Shown: one piece after another, positions 22,045 through 33,320 of the stretch
Numbering within the stretch: the stretch's first letter is position 1
Layout: each line of letters opens with the position of its first letter
Origin: Gerris lacustris
Lineage: Eukaryota; Arthropoda; Insecta; Hemiptera; Gerridae
Reading direction: 5' to 3'
Assembly (NCBI GenBank): GCA_951217055.1
Contig: OX578285.1
Span: 59,617,102-59,681,101, forward strand
DNA length: 64,000 bases
Notes under the pieces: model-generated
The model's database searches: none
Seen by the model: the letters and a program-made list of their open reading frames with translations, nothing else
Told to the model about the DNA's origin: nothing
Position numbers and translations under genes: made by a program

Positions 22045-22330
22045 AGGCCATTTTACCTTCGAAATTATTAAAACAAAACGCAAAAAGAAATGCCCCCCTT
22101 CCCTCCTCTGCTACCCCATAAGGACAGGTCCTAAATATAAGGCAAAAATACATAAATATATATCTCTGTGGTCCAATGATATTTCAGGGAGTTAAAATAA
22201 AATAGTCAAATTTTAGAAATTTTAGGTGGCCGTAACTATGGTGACCCAAAATTTTTATTTTTTGTAATTTTTGAATAGAGTATCAATATATACTTGTTTC
22301 CAAAATGGCGGCCAATTTACCTTCAAAATA
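22045..22330. repeat. Family D repeat, right of cyclin locus
   Basis: Begins with GGCCATTTTACCTTCGAAAT, exactly the part missing at the break of the left array (19472). It then carries the GGTGGCCGTAACTATGG block. The 2.57-kb segment 19475-22045, cyclin included, thus appears inserted into or between copies of this repeat. Confidence 0.65.
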
Positions 22331-22539
22331 ACTAAATTAGTGCTTACCTATAAAGCCGCTCCCTGACTTGTCGGTACGGTATCGGTATGCGATATTTTCT
22401 GCTTTACCGATTGCTTACCGATACCTCCTTCATCTCTCCACTTGTCGGTACTACGGTGGAATCTTGCAGTAACGGTAGTGTTGTGGCGAGATTATGTCGT
22501 CGTCATCAGAAGATGCTATTATAGCGTGTTACCAAAATA

Positions 22540-22845
22540 ATTAATTTAAATCAAATTATAATTATTATTAACTACGGGAAACAGACACTCTGTTGAAAAA
22601 TACACTCAAATACAAATACACTCTGAGTGAAAAATACACTCCAGTGCCGGGATTTGAACCACGGGCCTCTATATGGTAGAGCGCTATACTGGAAATATAG
22701 AGGCCCGTGGTTCAAATCCCGGCGCTGGAGTGTATTTTTCACTGTCTGTTTCCCGTAGTTAATAATAATTATAATTTGATTTAAATTAAAATTTAAACTT
22801 TCCGTAGTATGAAAACTACCAAAAACTTAAAAATTGAATTTCAAA
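22540..22845 (+). mobile_element. tRNA-derived SINE (family S) in palindromic arrangement
   Basis: A plus-strand SINE begins near 22673 with GGTAGAGCGCTATACTGG and a tRNA-like anticodon arm. It has the B box GGTTCAAATCCCGG near 22712, then the body TGTCTGTTTCCCGTAGTT, and ends in CCGTAGTATGAAAACTACC. To its left an inverted partial copy (22540-22672) mirrors the head and body, so ~110-bp arms could pair. Minus-strand copies are at 38691-38880 and 41689-41870. Confidence 0.75.
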
Positions 22846-22899
22846 ATAATTAAATAATAATTATTATTAAATAATAAATTATTATTAATATGATTAAAT

Positions 22900-23185
22900 A
22901 TTATATAATAATATTATATCTTATATTATATACAATATTATAATATTATATATAATGTTACATATTATATTATATATTATATTATATATTATATTATATA
23001 TTATATTATATATTATATTATATATTATATTATATATTATATTATATATTATATTATATATTATATTATATATTATATTTTATATTATATATTATATTAT
23101 ATATTATATTATATATTATATTATATATTATATTATATATTATATTATATATTACATTATATTATATAATAATATTACATAATAA
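22900..23185. repeat. AT satellite-like array (ATATTATATT)n
   Basis: Almost pure tandem TATATATTATAT units over ~230 bp. The 75-codon ORF of alternating L/Y/I residues at 22955-23182 is a translation of this array, not a gene. Confidence 0.95.
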
Positions 23186-23434
23186 AATATTATTGAATAA
23201 TAATTATAGTGTGTGTGAGACCAAAACAAAACGAATATCTTTTTCCGTTGCCATTTTGCGATGACAGTTGGACCACGCTCGAAGATAGAATAATAGGAGT
23301 ACATAAATCTAGTACTTTACCGCTTGTTTTTACTGCTTGTTCGAACCGACTCTCTGTATAGTATGCCGATCCCTAACCGCCCCGCTTGTATATAAAACTA
23401 TCCGTATCCATATACATACAGTAGTGTCAATCTG

Positions 23435-23830
23435 TCACCGTAATTGTTGAGCATTATTGTAATGAAAATCGTACATTAATATCTTTGACAGTTCTAAAAC
23501 AGTGAAACCGATTTGATTGGGAGAATTGAACAAAATGGATTCTTTATATAAAGTTACAGCTGCGACCTTTTCGTTGAATATTATCCGGTCTTTGAAATTA
23601 GATTTAGAGACTAGTTTCAAGAAAGAACTCTCCTCCGTCACCAATTTCATATCTAATCTTTTTCTCTGATTCATCAGAAATCTTCCATAAGGGGATTTTA
23701 CCATAAGTTTGTAAAAGTCTTTTTCGAGCTTGGTTTTCGCAGACTGGCGCATCCGCGTGTTTAGATCAGTGTACCTCTTTAATCAGGGCGATTTATCGAA
23801 ACTTATAACGCGATTTATTTTTTTGAGTAT
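23435..23830 (-). pseudogene. Polinton/Maverick-type DNA polymerase B, central fragment
   Basis: The 105-codon minus-strand frame 23752-23435 carries LEKDFYKLMVKSPYGRF (cf. the KLMNNSxxGK motif of protein-primed type B polymerases), then DMKLVTEES, FKDRIIFNEK, GFTVLELSKILMYDFHYN. Related residues extend upstream to ~23830, but with an in-frame TGA near 23780. The metal-binding DTDS region that normally follows is absent. The missing C-terminal part seems to be at 24119-24389, on the other strand. Confidence 0.8.
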
Positions 23831-23947
23831 GTAACCCATTCTCAGAGCCTGTTTCAGGCTTCCAGAAATTCCCCCAAAACACCATATTTTCGAACTTTAA
23901 GCGAATTTTCCGGGAAAACTGTACGTATAGGAGAAACTTTTGACTTA

Positions 23948-24018
23948 GGCTAGTGACACACTTCGCCACCCGGGTAGCACCACCCAGGTGGCGCTACCTG
24001 GGTGGCGAAGTGTGTCAC
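23948..24018. repeat. Near-perfect palindrome, 26-bp arms
   Basis: GTGACACACTTCGCCACC... at 23948 is mirrored by ...GGTGGCGAAGTGTGTCAC at 24018, with one mismatch (GGGTAGC against GCTACCT) and a ~19-base centre, ACCACCCAGGTG. It is GC-rich in an AT-rich surrounding and lies between the two oppositely oriented polymerase fragments. Confidence 0.85.
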
Positions 24019-24118
24019 CCCCCTTAAGATTCGGATTCAGTAACCTCGAAAACATAAATTTCAGAAAACATTTTCTTAGGGACCTAAAGTTCGTTAAATT
24101 TTGCAGAACAGTGTTATT

Positions 24119-24389
24119 AACGAGTTTGTCGTATTAAGACCTAAAATATACTCTTATAAGAAAGGGCAGGATGAGAAAAACGTATACTGGAGACGAGTAA
24201 ACAGATGTACTGCACTAACAAGAATATTACCTATATCTAAAGGACATCATACTTTACACTAGCACTAGATCATACATCAAATTAGCACTGATTAACCAAG
24301 ACGGCAACGACAAACGTATAATATTAGACGACGGAATTCATACATTAGCATTTGGTAATTGTAACCATATTATTGACGATGAAAAATGA
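24119..24389 (+). pseudogene. Polinton/Maverick-type DNA polymerase B, C-terminal fragment
   Basis: The first frame reads EFVVLRPKIYSYKKGQ, matching the EFVxLRxKxYS motif of these polymerases. After a frame change near 24240, a second frame reads YIKLALINQDGNDKRIIL followed by DDGIHTLAFGNC and a stop at ~24387. The KxxLxxxDDKR.. .DGIxTLAxGH ending is characteristic of the extreme C-terminus. It is on the strand opposite to the central fragment, so the relic is rearranged. Confidence 0.6.
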
Positions 24390-24585
24390 GGATGAGACAT
24401 AACTCGTATTAGTTTTATGTCTTTTATTTATTAGGTAATTAATTAATTTTATTTATTTATTTCAGTTGAATAAAGAAGTAATGTGGCGTGTCAAAGAAAT
24501 TCCAGAATATCACTAATGTATTTAATTTGTTTATCATTTCAAATTTCTATTAGTATATAATTAAATGATTTACTTTTTTTTATAA

Positions 24586-25308
24586 ATTTGAATAACTTTT
24601 AATATGACAATATTTGTTTAATTTAATATGTTATTACATTTCAAATCTCTATTGCTATATATTTCAAATGATTTTTCCTTTTTCTTAATCTTTGTTTTTG
24701 GATTTTTCTTAATTCTTATGTTTGTAATCTTCAATAAGAAAATTGAATATATTATATATTTGAATAACTTTTAATATGATAATATTTGTTTAATTTAATA
24801 TGTTATTACATTTCAAATCTCTATTGCTATATATTTCAAATGATTTTTCCTTTTTCTTAATCTTTGTTTTTGGATTTTTCTTAATTCTTATGTTTGTAAT
24901 CTTCAATAAGAAAATTGAATATATTATATATTTGAATAACTTTTAATATGATAATATTTGTTTAATTTAATATGTTATTACATTTCAAATCTCTATTGCT
25001 ATATATTTCAAATGATTTTTCCTTTCCTTAATCTTTGTTTTTTGATTTTTCTTAATTCTTATGTTTGTAAACTTCAATAAGAAAATTGAATATATTATAT
25101 ATTTGTATAACTTTTAATGTGGTAAAAATGTATATAAAAATGAAAATAAACTGATTTCATTATAAAACTCTTTGTATTTTATTTTTTGTTTTGAGAACAA
25201 AATTAAATGATTTTTACTTTTTTCTTAATCGATTAAAATAACTATATGTTTGTAAACTTCAATAAGAAAATTTAATATATTATATATTTGTATAACTTTT
25301 AATGTGAA

Positions 25309-25310
<2 letters not shown>
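24586..25310. repeat. 172-bp tandem repeat, about four units
   Basis: The landmark TTTGAATAACTTTTAATATG starts at 24587, 24759 and 24931, and a variant at 25102 (periods 172, 172, 171). A diverged unit reaches ~25287. Middle units are nearly identical. The monomer length and AT richness are satellite-like, but the array is short. Confidence 0.9.
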
Positions 25311-25643
<333 letters not shown>

Positions 25644-25644
<1 letters not shown>

Positions 25645-25661
25645 GGCGCAGTCGGTAGGAC
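25644..25661 (+). promoter_or_regulatory. Primer binding site (serine tRNA type)
   Basis: TGGCGCAGTCGGTAGGA overlaps the last LTR base. This sequence is the primer site known from 17.6/297-type Gypsy elements. Confidence 0.88.
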
Positions 25662-26258
25662 GGCTAGAGGTTTTTGAAAGTAAAATATATCAGTAAACCG
25701 TTCGTTTCTACGATTTACTAGCCGTACGAAAAGAAAATTAATAAAACTTGAATAAGTTCAGACTAATTGGCAGAGTGGATTTTTTTTATCGTGAGCGGAT
25801 ATCACGGAGAAGAAAGACACCAACAACTCTGGAATGTTCTTATTCGCCGTACTGTAAGTACAGAAATCTTTTACAGTTAGATCACTTAGTTTTCTAGCAT
25901 CGATACTTTGTGATTGACCCTGTCTTATAATTATAATTATAATTATTAATTACTGAAATTTTTACTTAAAGATCGATTAGATCAATTAATTATCCTTTAT
26001 TAACTAAAACAAGAAATTTATACCTTTAATTATTTAATTTAAATATTACCTTTTTTTATTGTTTAAAATAAAACAATTATAAAATCTTTAAAAATATAAA
26101 AAAAAAAAAAATAAAAAAATAACAAATCTTTTATAATTAAATAAAACAAAAATTTATATTTTAATTTTAAATTCTTATTAAACAAAAAGAAATCTTATAT
26201 ACCTTTAGATCCACCAGATCAATTAATTTTTATTAAATTAAACAACCTAACTGCAAAC

Positions 26259-27251
26259 ATGAATCAAGAATTAAAAAAAGAATATCTCGACATGGTACCC
26301 GAGTTCAAAGGGGAACCCGAATTATTAGCGAGATTTATCAAAGTTGCGGAAAAATTAGTATTTAAATTTTATAATAAAGAAAATCCAGAGGATTTTCAAA
26401 ACGAGTATCTAATGGGATCTATAATTTCTAAAATTAAAGGGCCAGCGGCCGAAATAGTGAATAGTTCGAAAATATCCAATTGGGACGAATTAAAGAAAGC
26501 TTTACTAAACAGCTATTCTGATAAAAGAGACTGTTTCACTTTAGCCTTAGAAATGGCAAATCTCAAACAAAATTTTAATGAATCACCATTTGATTATTAT
26601 AACAAAATTCTAAAAATGCTTAACTTACAATTATGTTACTTAAATAATAATCTGACTGGGGAGCACGCGATGGTAATTGGGGCTTACTCTAGGAAGTTTG
26701 CATTAAGAGTGTTTTTAAAAGGTCTCAAAGAACCCCTAGGATCTCTGATGCGAACTAAAAATCCAGAAGACTTAAACGAAGCTCTGAATGTGCTTACTAA
26801 TGATTTTCAATTTTATACGGAAACTCAAAATCAAAAACCCCAAACACAATTAATACAGAATCAAAATTTCCATAAATTTGGTATTTTTAATCAAAACAGG
26901 TCTGGGACCCAAATTGTCCCCAGGGCCCCACCAAACTACAAAAACCGAGTTCAAAATTCTTACCAACCGAATGGAACACTTAACAAACCTCCTCCATTTA
27001 AACCTGTCCCTATGTCAGTTTCAACAAACCAAACAAATTCAAAATTTGGTGCATATAACAAATCCCAGTTTAAAAATCCCCAAGAACAAATTTATAATAT
27101 TACAGATAATCCTATCCCTGAATATTCCACTAGTGTAGAGGACACACCATTCCCAGTACTTGATGAACCTAATCATTATCCTGATGAAACCACAGAAGAT
27201 ACCGATGAGTCTTTTTTAGACCTCACACAGCCGTTCGATCATATGAGTTGA
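26259..27251 (+). CDS. gag: Retrotransposon gag polyprotein
   Basis: 330 codons with no stop. The N-terminal two thirds are a helical capsid-like region: VPEFKGEPELLARFIKVAE, then MGSIISKIKGPAAEI, WDELKKALLNSYSDKRD and MANLKQNFNESPFDYYNKI. These are the order and motifs of Gypsy/17.6-class gag. The C-terminal third is rich in N, Q and P and has no CCHC zinc knuckle, also normal in this lineage. A ~600-bp untranslated leader separates it from the primer site. Its stop overlaps the ATG of the next frame (TGATG), a -1 relation consistent with frameshifting or reinitiation. Confidence 0.88.
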   Translation: MNQELKKEYLDMVPEFKGEPELLARFIKVAEKLVFKFYNKENPEDFQNEYLMGSIISKIKGPAAEIVNSSKISNWDELKKALLNSYSDKRDCFTLALEMANLKQNFNESPFDYYNKILKMLNLQLCYLNNNLTGEHAMVIGAYSRKFALRVFLKGLKEPLGSLMRTKNPEDLNEALNVLTNDFQFYTETQNQKPQTQLIQNQNFHKFGIFNQNRSGTQIVPRAPPNYKNRVQNSYQPNGTLNKPPPFKPVPMSVSTNQTNSKFGAYNKSQFKNPQEQIYNITDNPIPEYSTSVEDTPFPVLDEPNHYPDETTEDTDESFLDLTQPFDHMS

Positions 27252-28168
27252 TGAGCCTTACATCAAAAGAAATCAAATTACCGTATATTATCCACCCAAA
27301 ATATAATTTAAAAATTTTAATTGACACCGGAAGCACAAAATCATTTGTGAATCCAGAAATCGCTTTCAAATATTTCTCGAATTGTATAAAAAGTGACCCT
27401 TTTCAAATAAAAACAGCTCATGGAGTTTCTTCAGAAAAATTTAGTACTCTAATAGACTCAGAACAACTATTTAATATAAAAAATTTAAATTTGAAATACC
27501 ATTTATTTAAATTCCATAGTTTTTTTGATTTATTAATAGGAGTCGACAATTTAAACCTTCTTAAGGCATCAATACATCTGATAGATGACACTTTACGAAC
27601 ACCTAAGTGCTCATTGCCCATTTATTATTACAATAATTATACTAATAAAAGTTACTATCCCAACAATAATAGTCCTAATAATCTTACACTTAATCTCAGT
27701 GATTCCAATAAAATTAAACATAATGAAAGTGATCCTAATAAAATTAAACATAATGAAAGTGATCCTAATAAAATTAAACATAATGCCAATGATCCTAATA
27801 AAATAAAACATAATGCCAGTAATCCTAATAAACTTAAACATAATGCCAGTGATACTAATAAAATTAAACGTGTCAGTAATCCCAATGACACTAAATCTAA
27901 TGCTTTAAATTTCAATAACATTACTACAAAAAATGAAAATAATACAGAAAGTAAGATACACCTTAATAAAGCAATAAATGAAAATCATAGTAGTAATATC
28001 AAAATAATAATTCCACCTGGATCTGAACAAATAATTAAATTAAAAATAAGAAACATAGCTAATGGAGAAGGTCATGTACCAACTTCTAGGATAAATAATT
28101 TAACCATACCAGAATGTTACGTCACCGTGGAGAGTGGAGAATCACCAAGCTTATTGTATTATTGCTAA
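27251..28168 (+). CDS. pro: Retrotransposon aspartic protease frame with tandem repeat insertion
   Basis: The frame starts inside the gag stop. LIDTGSTKSFVNPE (residues ~23-36) is the retroviral-type aspartic protease active site, and FFDLLIGVDNL is the conserved second motif. After the protease comes an asparagine/lysine-rich region with about five 10-residue repeats of the form SDPNKIKHNE (27701-27870), encoded by 30-bp DNA units. The frame ends at 28168; similarity to the post-protease region of related elements seems to continue briefly in another frame, so a small indel is likely. No RT motif follows in any frame. Confidence 0.82.
   Translation: MSLTSKEIKLPYIIHPKYNLKILIDTGSTKSFVNPEIAFKYFSNCIKSDPFQIKTAHGVSSEKFSTLIDSEQLFNIKNLNLKYHLFKFHSFFDLLIGVDNLNLLKASIHLIDDTLRTPKCSLPIYYYNNYTNKSYYPNNNSPNNLTLNLSDSNKIKHNESDPNKIKHNESDPNKIKHNANDPNKIKHNASNPNKLKHNASDTNKIKRVSNPNDTKSNALNFNNITTKNENNTESKIHLNKAINENHSSNIKIIIPPGSEQIIKLKIRNIANGEGHVPTSRINNLTIPECYVTVESGESPSLLYYC
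27701..27875 (+). repeat. 30-bp in-frame coding minisatellite
   Basis: Units of AGTGATCCTAATAAAATTAA-type sequence repeat about five times without breaking the frame. They give the NKIKHN.SDP peptide repeat. Confidence 0.9.
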
Positions 28169-28269
28169 TCCAACCAAAATTCCTCAGACATTATGTTGGC
28201 CTCTCCCTTGTAAAATCAATCAATTAAAAGATTTTAAAGGTAGACGAAAGAAAAGTAGTATTAATAAAA

Positions 28270-31200
28270 ATTGAGACAGCTCAAAAATGATGCATTAGTA
28301 GAATATAATAGTATAAGATTAATTTAGATATAATAATAACCTTCATTTTTCATATAGAATAATATTATAGATATAATAATAATAACCTTTAATTTTTACG
28401 GTAAAAATAAGTGACACATACATAATATAAATACAATAAAAATATGAAATTAGTCAACTATAACTAGAAACTAAAATTACTATAGCACACAAAACATGAT
28501 AAAGTGAAAATAAATCAACTAAATTAGATAAATCAAAATAAATTAATAAATAATTACGACAAAATTTACGTCAACGGACTTTTGTAATTTTTGCAAAATT
28601 TTCAGTAACTAATTTTAATTGAATTCCTTTCGTTTGTAATGAAAAATACTTAAAATTTAATTAATTAATTATTGCATGTTAATTATATAAAAAATTCTTC
28701 TCTTTGCTTATCACGTAAAAATAATAATTAATAGCTTATTAGAAGTAAAACCATTCTTTGACGGCTAACTAATAAATTTCATGGAACAGATAGTACTATA
28801 GTTAAAATCAAACCAATAATGAAAAAAAATAAAAAATAAATAAATAACGAGTAACATTCAATCATAATTACCATAATGTTATCATACAAATCTAACAGAG
28901 TTTTATTTTCATATTTAAGACGGAATTTTATGACTTAGAATTCTTATTTTATTTTATCCATTTTTATTCATTATTTTAACTTATAATAATGTTTGATGAA
29001 GTTATCGAAATTTAACTTTTCATTGAAAACTCCATGTTACGCTTTTAATGTATAATTTAATAATACTTAAAAAAATAAATAACTCGACAATATAATTTAT
29101 AAGATAAAAAAAAAAAAAAAATAAAAAAATAAAATAATAATTTTGCTTTCCTAGCGTAAATATAATAATACAATGCACTCGCAGGTCAAGCTACATCCGT
29201 TTGAAATAAAGTATGGATATTTAAAACCAACGTCGCTTTTAGTGTGGATTTAGAGAAACAGCTGACTAGTGATTATATTCAGTTAACACAAAGAATAATG
29301 CAAAGCTTTTATACGAACAAATCAACAACTTTAACAAAAGAATAAAAAAAAAAAAAATTTATACTTTAGAACCCTTACTCAAAAATTGAGGAATTTCCTG
29401 TCATGCCGGAAACGATATTTGTAGCAAATAGCAAAAACAGGACAAGACCAAGAAACTCAATAATAGTAATAAACAAATAAAAACAATTAACACAGCTACA
29501 ATTCATCCGACTCATTTTAACACTAGAAAATTAAACTTAAAAAAAAAATAAATAAAAAAAAAATAAATAAATAAATAAATAAAATAAATAAATAAAATAA
29601 ATAAATAAATAAAATAAATAAAAAAAAATAAAGAAAAAAACAAAACTACATGTACTTTGGACGCAATTGGAGAAAATAATGAATGTCACCTAAGACCAGC
29701 TAAGTTACAAAGTTTTTAACACAGCACTTATACATTATTTTAAACTTGATATCCTTCGTTGTGATTATAAACGAATAAATAACCAATTTTTAACTATATA
29801 CAATAAGACTAATCCTAATAATAGATATTTTAATCAATTAATTAACTAGTATAAGACAATTAATTATTCTAAGAATATAATGGTAGAAACATTTAACCAA
29901 GTCTCATTCATAAGGAGACTCAGAACCCAACGCGGAGTAGTTAACAGGTTAGGTAGCTCTGATTAATTTCTTTTAAGAAATCTAGACAGTAGCGATGGGG
30001 AACGTTATAACAATACTAGAGCATGTAAGAAAAAAAAAAAAAAAAAAAAATACAATTATTTTACCAACAAATAGCTCCTTAATTTTAACAATAAATTTAT
30101 TCAATTTAAGAATAATGAATTTAATTAGTAAGTCCTAGTATTAAGCGAAAATTTTAGAAATAGATTAACTTCATTCAGTATCACGTCTAAAGATATTCTC
30201 AAATAAATTTACAATACTTAATAATATTATATTAAATATTTTACACTAAAAACTCATTAACCTTCAATAAATTAAAATCAACTTATCCCAGTATAATTTC
30301 TACAGCCGAACTATTTCATGATTCAAGCAAAATCGCTTCATACTACAAACCTAAACAATTGCTATTTTAAATAAAATATAAAAATTTCTTTGGCTATGAA
30401 TCGCTTGTAAAAATTCACTAAAAACTCTATGAAATTTTATACTTTGGACGTCCCTATTAATTTAGTTAAATTCAGACTTTGTTTTACAATACCTTTTTCT
30501 TGTTTTAACAAAATAATACAACAAACTTGTAAGTATGGTACCAATCACATAGTATGTGCTAAGAGCAAGTATCGTGATCGAACCTCTAAACGATTTCTGT
30601 TCAGAACTTCAGTCATATCAATGCTCTAATGATCTCCTCACTCACAAAATATTACGTGTGAGACACTTGTCATCCTTCAAGGAAAATCTGTTTACTGCAA
30701 TTACGTCAACATATTGAACTAATAACAGAAGTAAATAATGCCTAGAAGTTTTCACTTCTCTAGAAGAAATAAAAATAAAATCAACTAAAGAAACAGTGTC
30801 AAAAATACTTAACGGAATTGTCTTGTTAATAAATCAAAAAGATGGAGATCTAATCTACAAGAACAAAATCCTTCAACATATGTCTACCTCTCCAGGACAC
30901 CAACCAACACGGACCTTCGGTTGCCTATGGAAAGGATTTTTAATTTCACCATTAATTTATGAACATTGGATTTCAGGAACATTCCTACCATATCCTTCAT
31001 TTCAGTAAAAGGACATCCATTGCCTACTTATGTAGCCGGCACTTGGAGAACGTTTCTGTACTTTCTGTTATTTACAGTGTTGTGCTTGGCACTTGGCTTG
31101 TCGCGCCTCATGATGTAACCTCTTACGGATTCCGAAACAAACCAATCAGGACACCCCTTCAACATCTCCCAGGATCATCCTTCCAGGAGACGCTTCAATC
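28270..31200 (+). other. Retrotransposon interior without recognisable pol
   Basis: A/T-rich DNA with A runs (29107-29121, 29345-29357, 30030-30050) and an AAATA/AAAT tract (29545-29640). Short frames at 30429-30629, 30796-31008 and 30959-31276 have no motifs I can assign. The last could be envelope debris, but this is not supported. Confidence 0.65.
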
Positions 31201-31201
31201 T

Positions 31202-31212
31202 AAGAGGGAAGG
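31202..31212 (+). promoter_or_regulatory. Polypurine tract
   Basis: AAGAGGGAAGG directly precedes the 3' LTR, the expected plus-strand primer. Confidence 0.8.
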
Positions 31213-31439
31213 AGTTACCACGACCGATATTGAAGACATCAGCAGTCCCGGCATCAGCAGTTTTCATTCTATATAACAGGCAAGACTGCACCCGCCCGTT
31301 AGTCTTAGTTTTGAATTAATACGTGTAAGTATCTATTGTAATTGCTAGGCTCCAACCTTGTGTTGTAAAATTTTATATTTGTTGTAATTAATTATTAAAA
31401 GTCTTTTTAAAAAGTCACTTAACTGTTCTTTAATTATAA

Positions 31440-31441
<2 letters not shown>
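31213..31441 (+). repeat. 3' LTR
   Basis: 229 bp, identical to the 5' LTR except T at 31272 in place of C at 25475. Confidence 0.95.

Positions 31442-31526
<85 letters not shown>
31442..31526. repeat. (TA)n microsatellite
   Basis: Continuation of the tract that was split by the retrotransposon. Confidence 0.95.
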
Positions 31527-31531
<5 letters not shown>

Positions 31532-31996
31532 TTGTGTGAGTGAGAGACACCAAGGGATGTGCCACGCAAAGAATGGCACATAGGAACTGTTCCAACATCA
31601 GACTTACGTCATCAAGATGTTGGCTCGGCATTACGCTATGTCCTGCATCGTTTCGTCGCGTCCGACTCATCAGGGGCCCGACGATGCCCACCCAACTCTG
31701 GACCTGTACCAGACCAAGAAGATCAGATATAGGACTTATCAGAGACGAGCGTGCTCTCACACCGCCATATTTACCTGGCTGGCAAAACACATTATTAGCA
31801 ATATAAAAACTGTGTTTGCACACTGCAATTAGCTACACAATTTGTGTGAGTGAGAGACACCAAGGGATGTGCCACGCAAAGAATGGCACATAGTGTTTTG
31901 CCAGCCAGGTAAATATGGCGGTGTGAGAGCACGCTCGTCTCTGATAAGTCAATTGTGTAGCTAATTGCAGTGTGCAAACACAGGTTTTATATTGCT

Positions 31997-32001
<5 letters not shown>
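31527..32001. repeat. Rearranged inverted/direct repeat block
   Basis: A 57-bp segment (ACAATTTGTGTGAGTGAGAG...) occurs identically at 31527-31583 and 31837-31893. Block P (31734-31790) is inverted at 31893-31949, and block Q (31791-31842) is inverted at 31950-32001. The order is P-Q then P'-Q', not Q'-P' as a simple palindrome would give. A circularly permuted or tandem precursor would explain this. Another TA tract follows at 32001-32043. Confidence 0.85.
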
Positions 32002-32044
<43 letters not shown>

Positions 32045-32062
<18 letters not shown>

Positions 32063-33320
32063 AAATTTTCGTGGGGGGGCCAAACCTAACCTTGAGTGAC
32101 TATATGCGGGTTTAGCATACCCCATAATTTATTCTAATTGTAATTTCTCCCCCTTTCAACACTCTAATTTCAATTTCTAACCTCATATTTAATAATATTA
32201 AGATCGAAATATAAAATATAAAAATTGTCTCACTTCTAAAAATTACATAGAGGCTTTGAAACTTTAAAAAAACTCAGACCTAAAAACAATGTCACCTAAG
32301 TAAATAGTGTGGCAATTTGGGTGGCACTTAACTTTCTCACGTACAATTTCCTATACTTTAATGATTTTATGATTTTTTGTCAAATTTGTTTAATTTTCCC
32401 GTTTTTTAAATCTGTCAAAATTTGATTCTATATGATCGTTCTAAAGAACAAATATTATTTCTCCGATTTCAATAATTCCTACACAAAAATCCGTTCCAGC
32501 TATCAGAGAAAATCTTTGGTCCGTGTGTGTCTGGCAGTCGTACGCTACTGAGTATAACATATAATAGCCCATTGTTAATTGTTGATCCCAAATAAGTTCC
32601 AATCGTCTGCACCCATTTGTTTCTCTTCCACATGTGCACACACATACATTTATTTACACCAATATCTTCAAAACTAATCATCTGATTTTTTATGAAATTT
32701 GGCTGATTGAAAGTAGCTCACAGATCGCCCAAGATTAATTTCAACTGTCAGTGCTGTTTAAATTTTGCTAAATTGATACTTTAAATCGTGTAAAAATCAA
32801 ACAAATTTTGACACATTTAAAAATGGGGGGAGGGATTTAATAAATTTGACCATAGAAGGTTGTAAAAGTATAAAATCATTAAAGAATACCAAATAGGATG
32901 CGAGGAAGCTATATGCACTAATTGGCAGACATTTTAAGAGCGCAGACGGTTAAAATTAATCTGGGGTTATCTACTTTTAACAGACCTTTCAAATTTCATA
33001 AAAATCAGATAAGTACTTTTGAAGATATAGGTATGTCTGTGCGAATGTGGAAGAGAAACAAATAGGTGCAGAAGATTGAAACTTATATGGGACCAGCAAA
33101 TGTTACGACCTGGTTAATTATGACGTATCATAAAATTTCATTAAAATTGGACGATTAGCTTTTAAGATTTCTTGGTTTGCAAAAATTGAGCGACTGGCAG
33201 ATATGGGACCCAAAGTGTACTAGCTGTCTAAACGGATTTCTGTCTTGGAATTTTTGAAATCTGAGACAAAAAATTTTCGTTCTTCAGAACTATCACTTAT
33301 CTTGGAAGCAAAACGTGGTC
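32045..33320. other. No gene; remnants of family B-like repeats
   Basis: Blocks such as ATGCGAGGAAGCTATATGC (~32898), TTTCTGTCTTGGAATTTTTG (~33238) and TATCTTGGAAGCAAAACG (~33297) match the ends of family B repeats. The minus-strand ORFs at 32441-32681 are translations of these repeats. Confidence 0.45.

Noticed and set aside
22955..23182. 75-codon ORF of alternating Leu/Tyr/Ile
   Set aside because: It is the translation of a pure AT tandem repeat.
24119..24263. FLYWCH-type zinc finger in the frame with YSYKKGQDEKNVYWRR
   Set aside because: The preceding EFVVLRPK and the following KRIIL / DDGIHTLAFGN fit the C-terminus of Polinton polymerase B better than a FLYWCH finger; the needed His pair is lacking.
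27418..27921. Ile/Leu-rich ORFs opposite the retrotransposon protease frame
   Set aside because: They are other-frame readings of the 30-bp repeat; the sense frame has the DTGS protease motif.
30959..31276. Envelope gene of the Gypsy element
   Set aside because: 105 codons that run into the LTR; no furin site, fusion peptide or membrane anchor could be identified.
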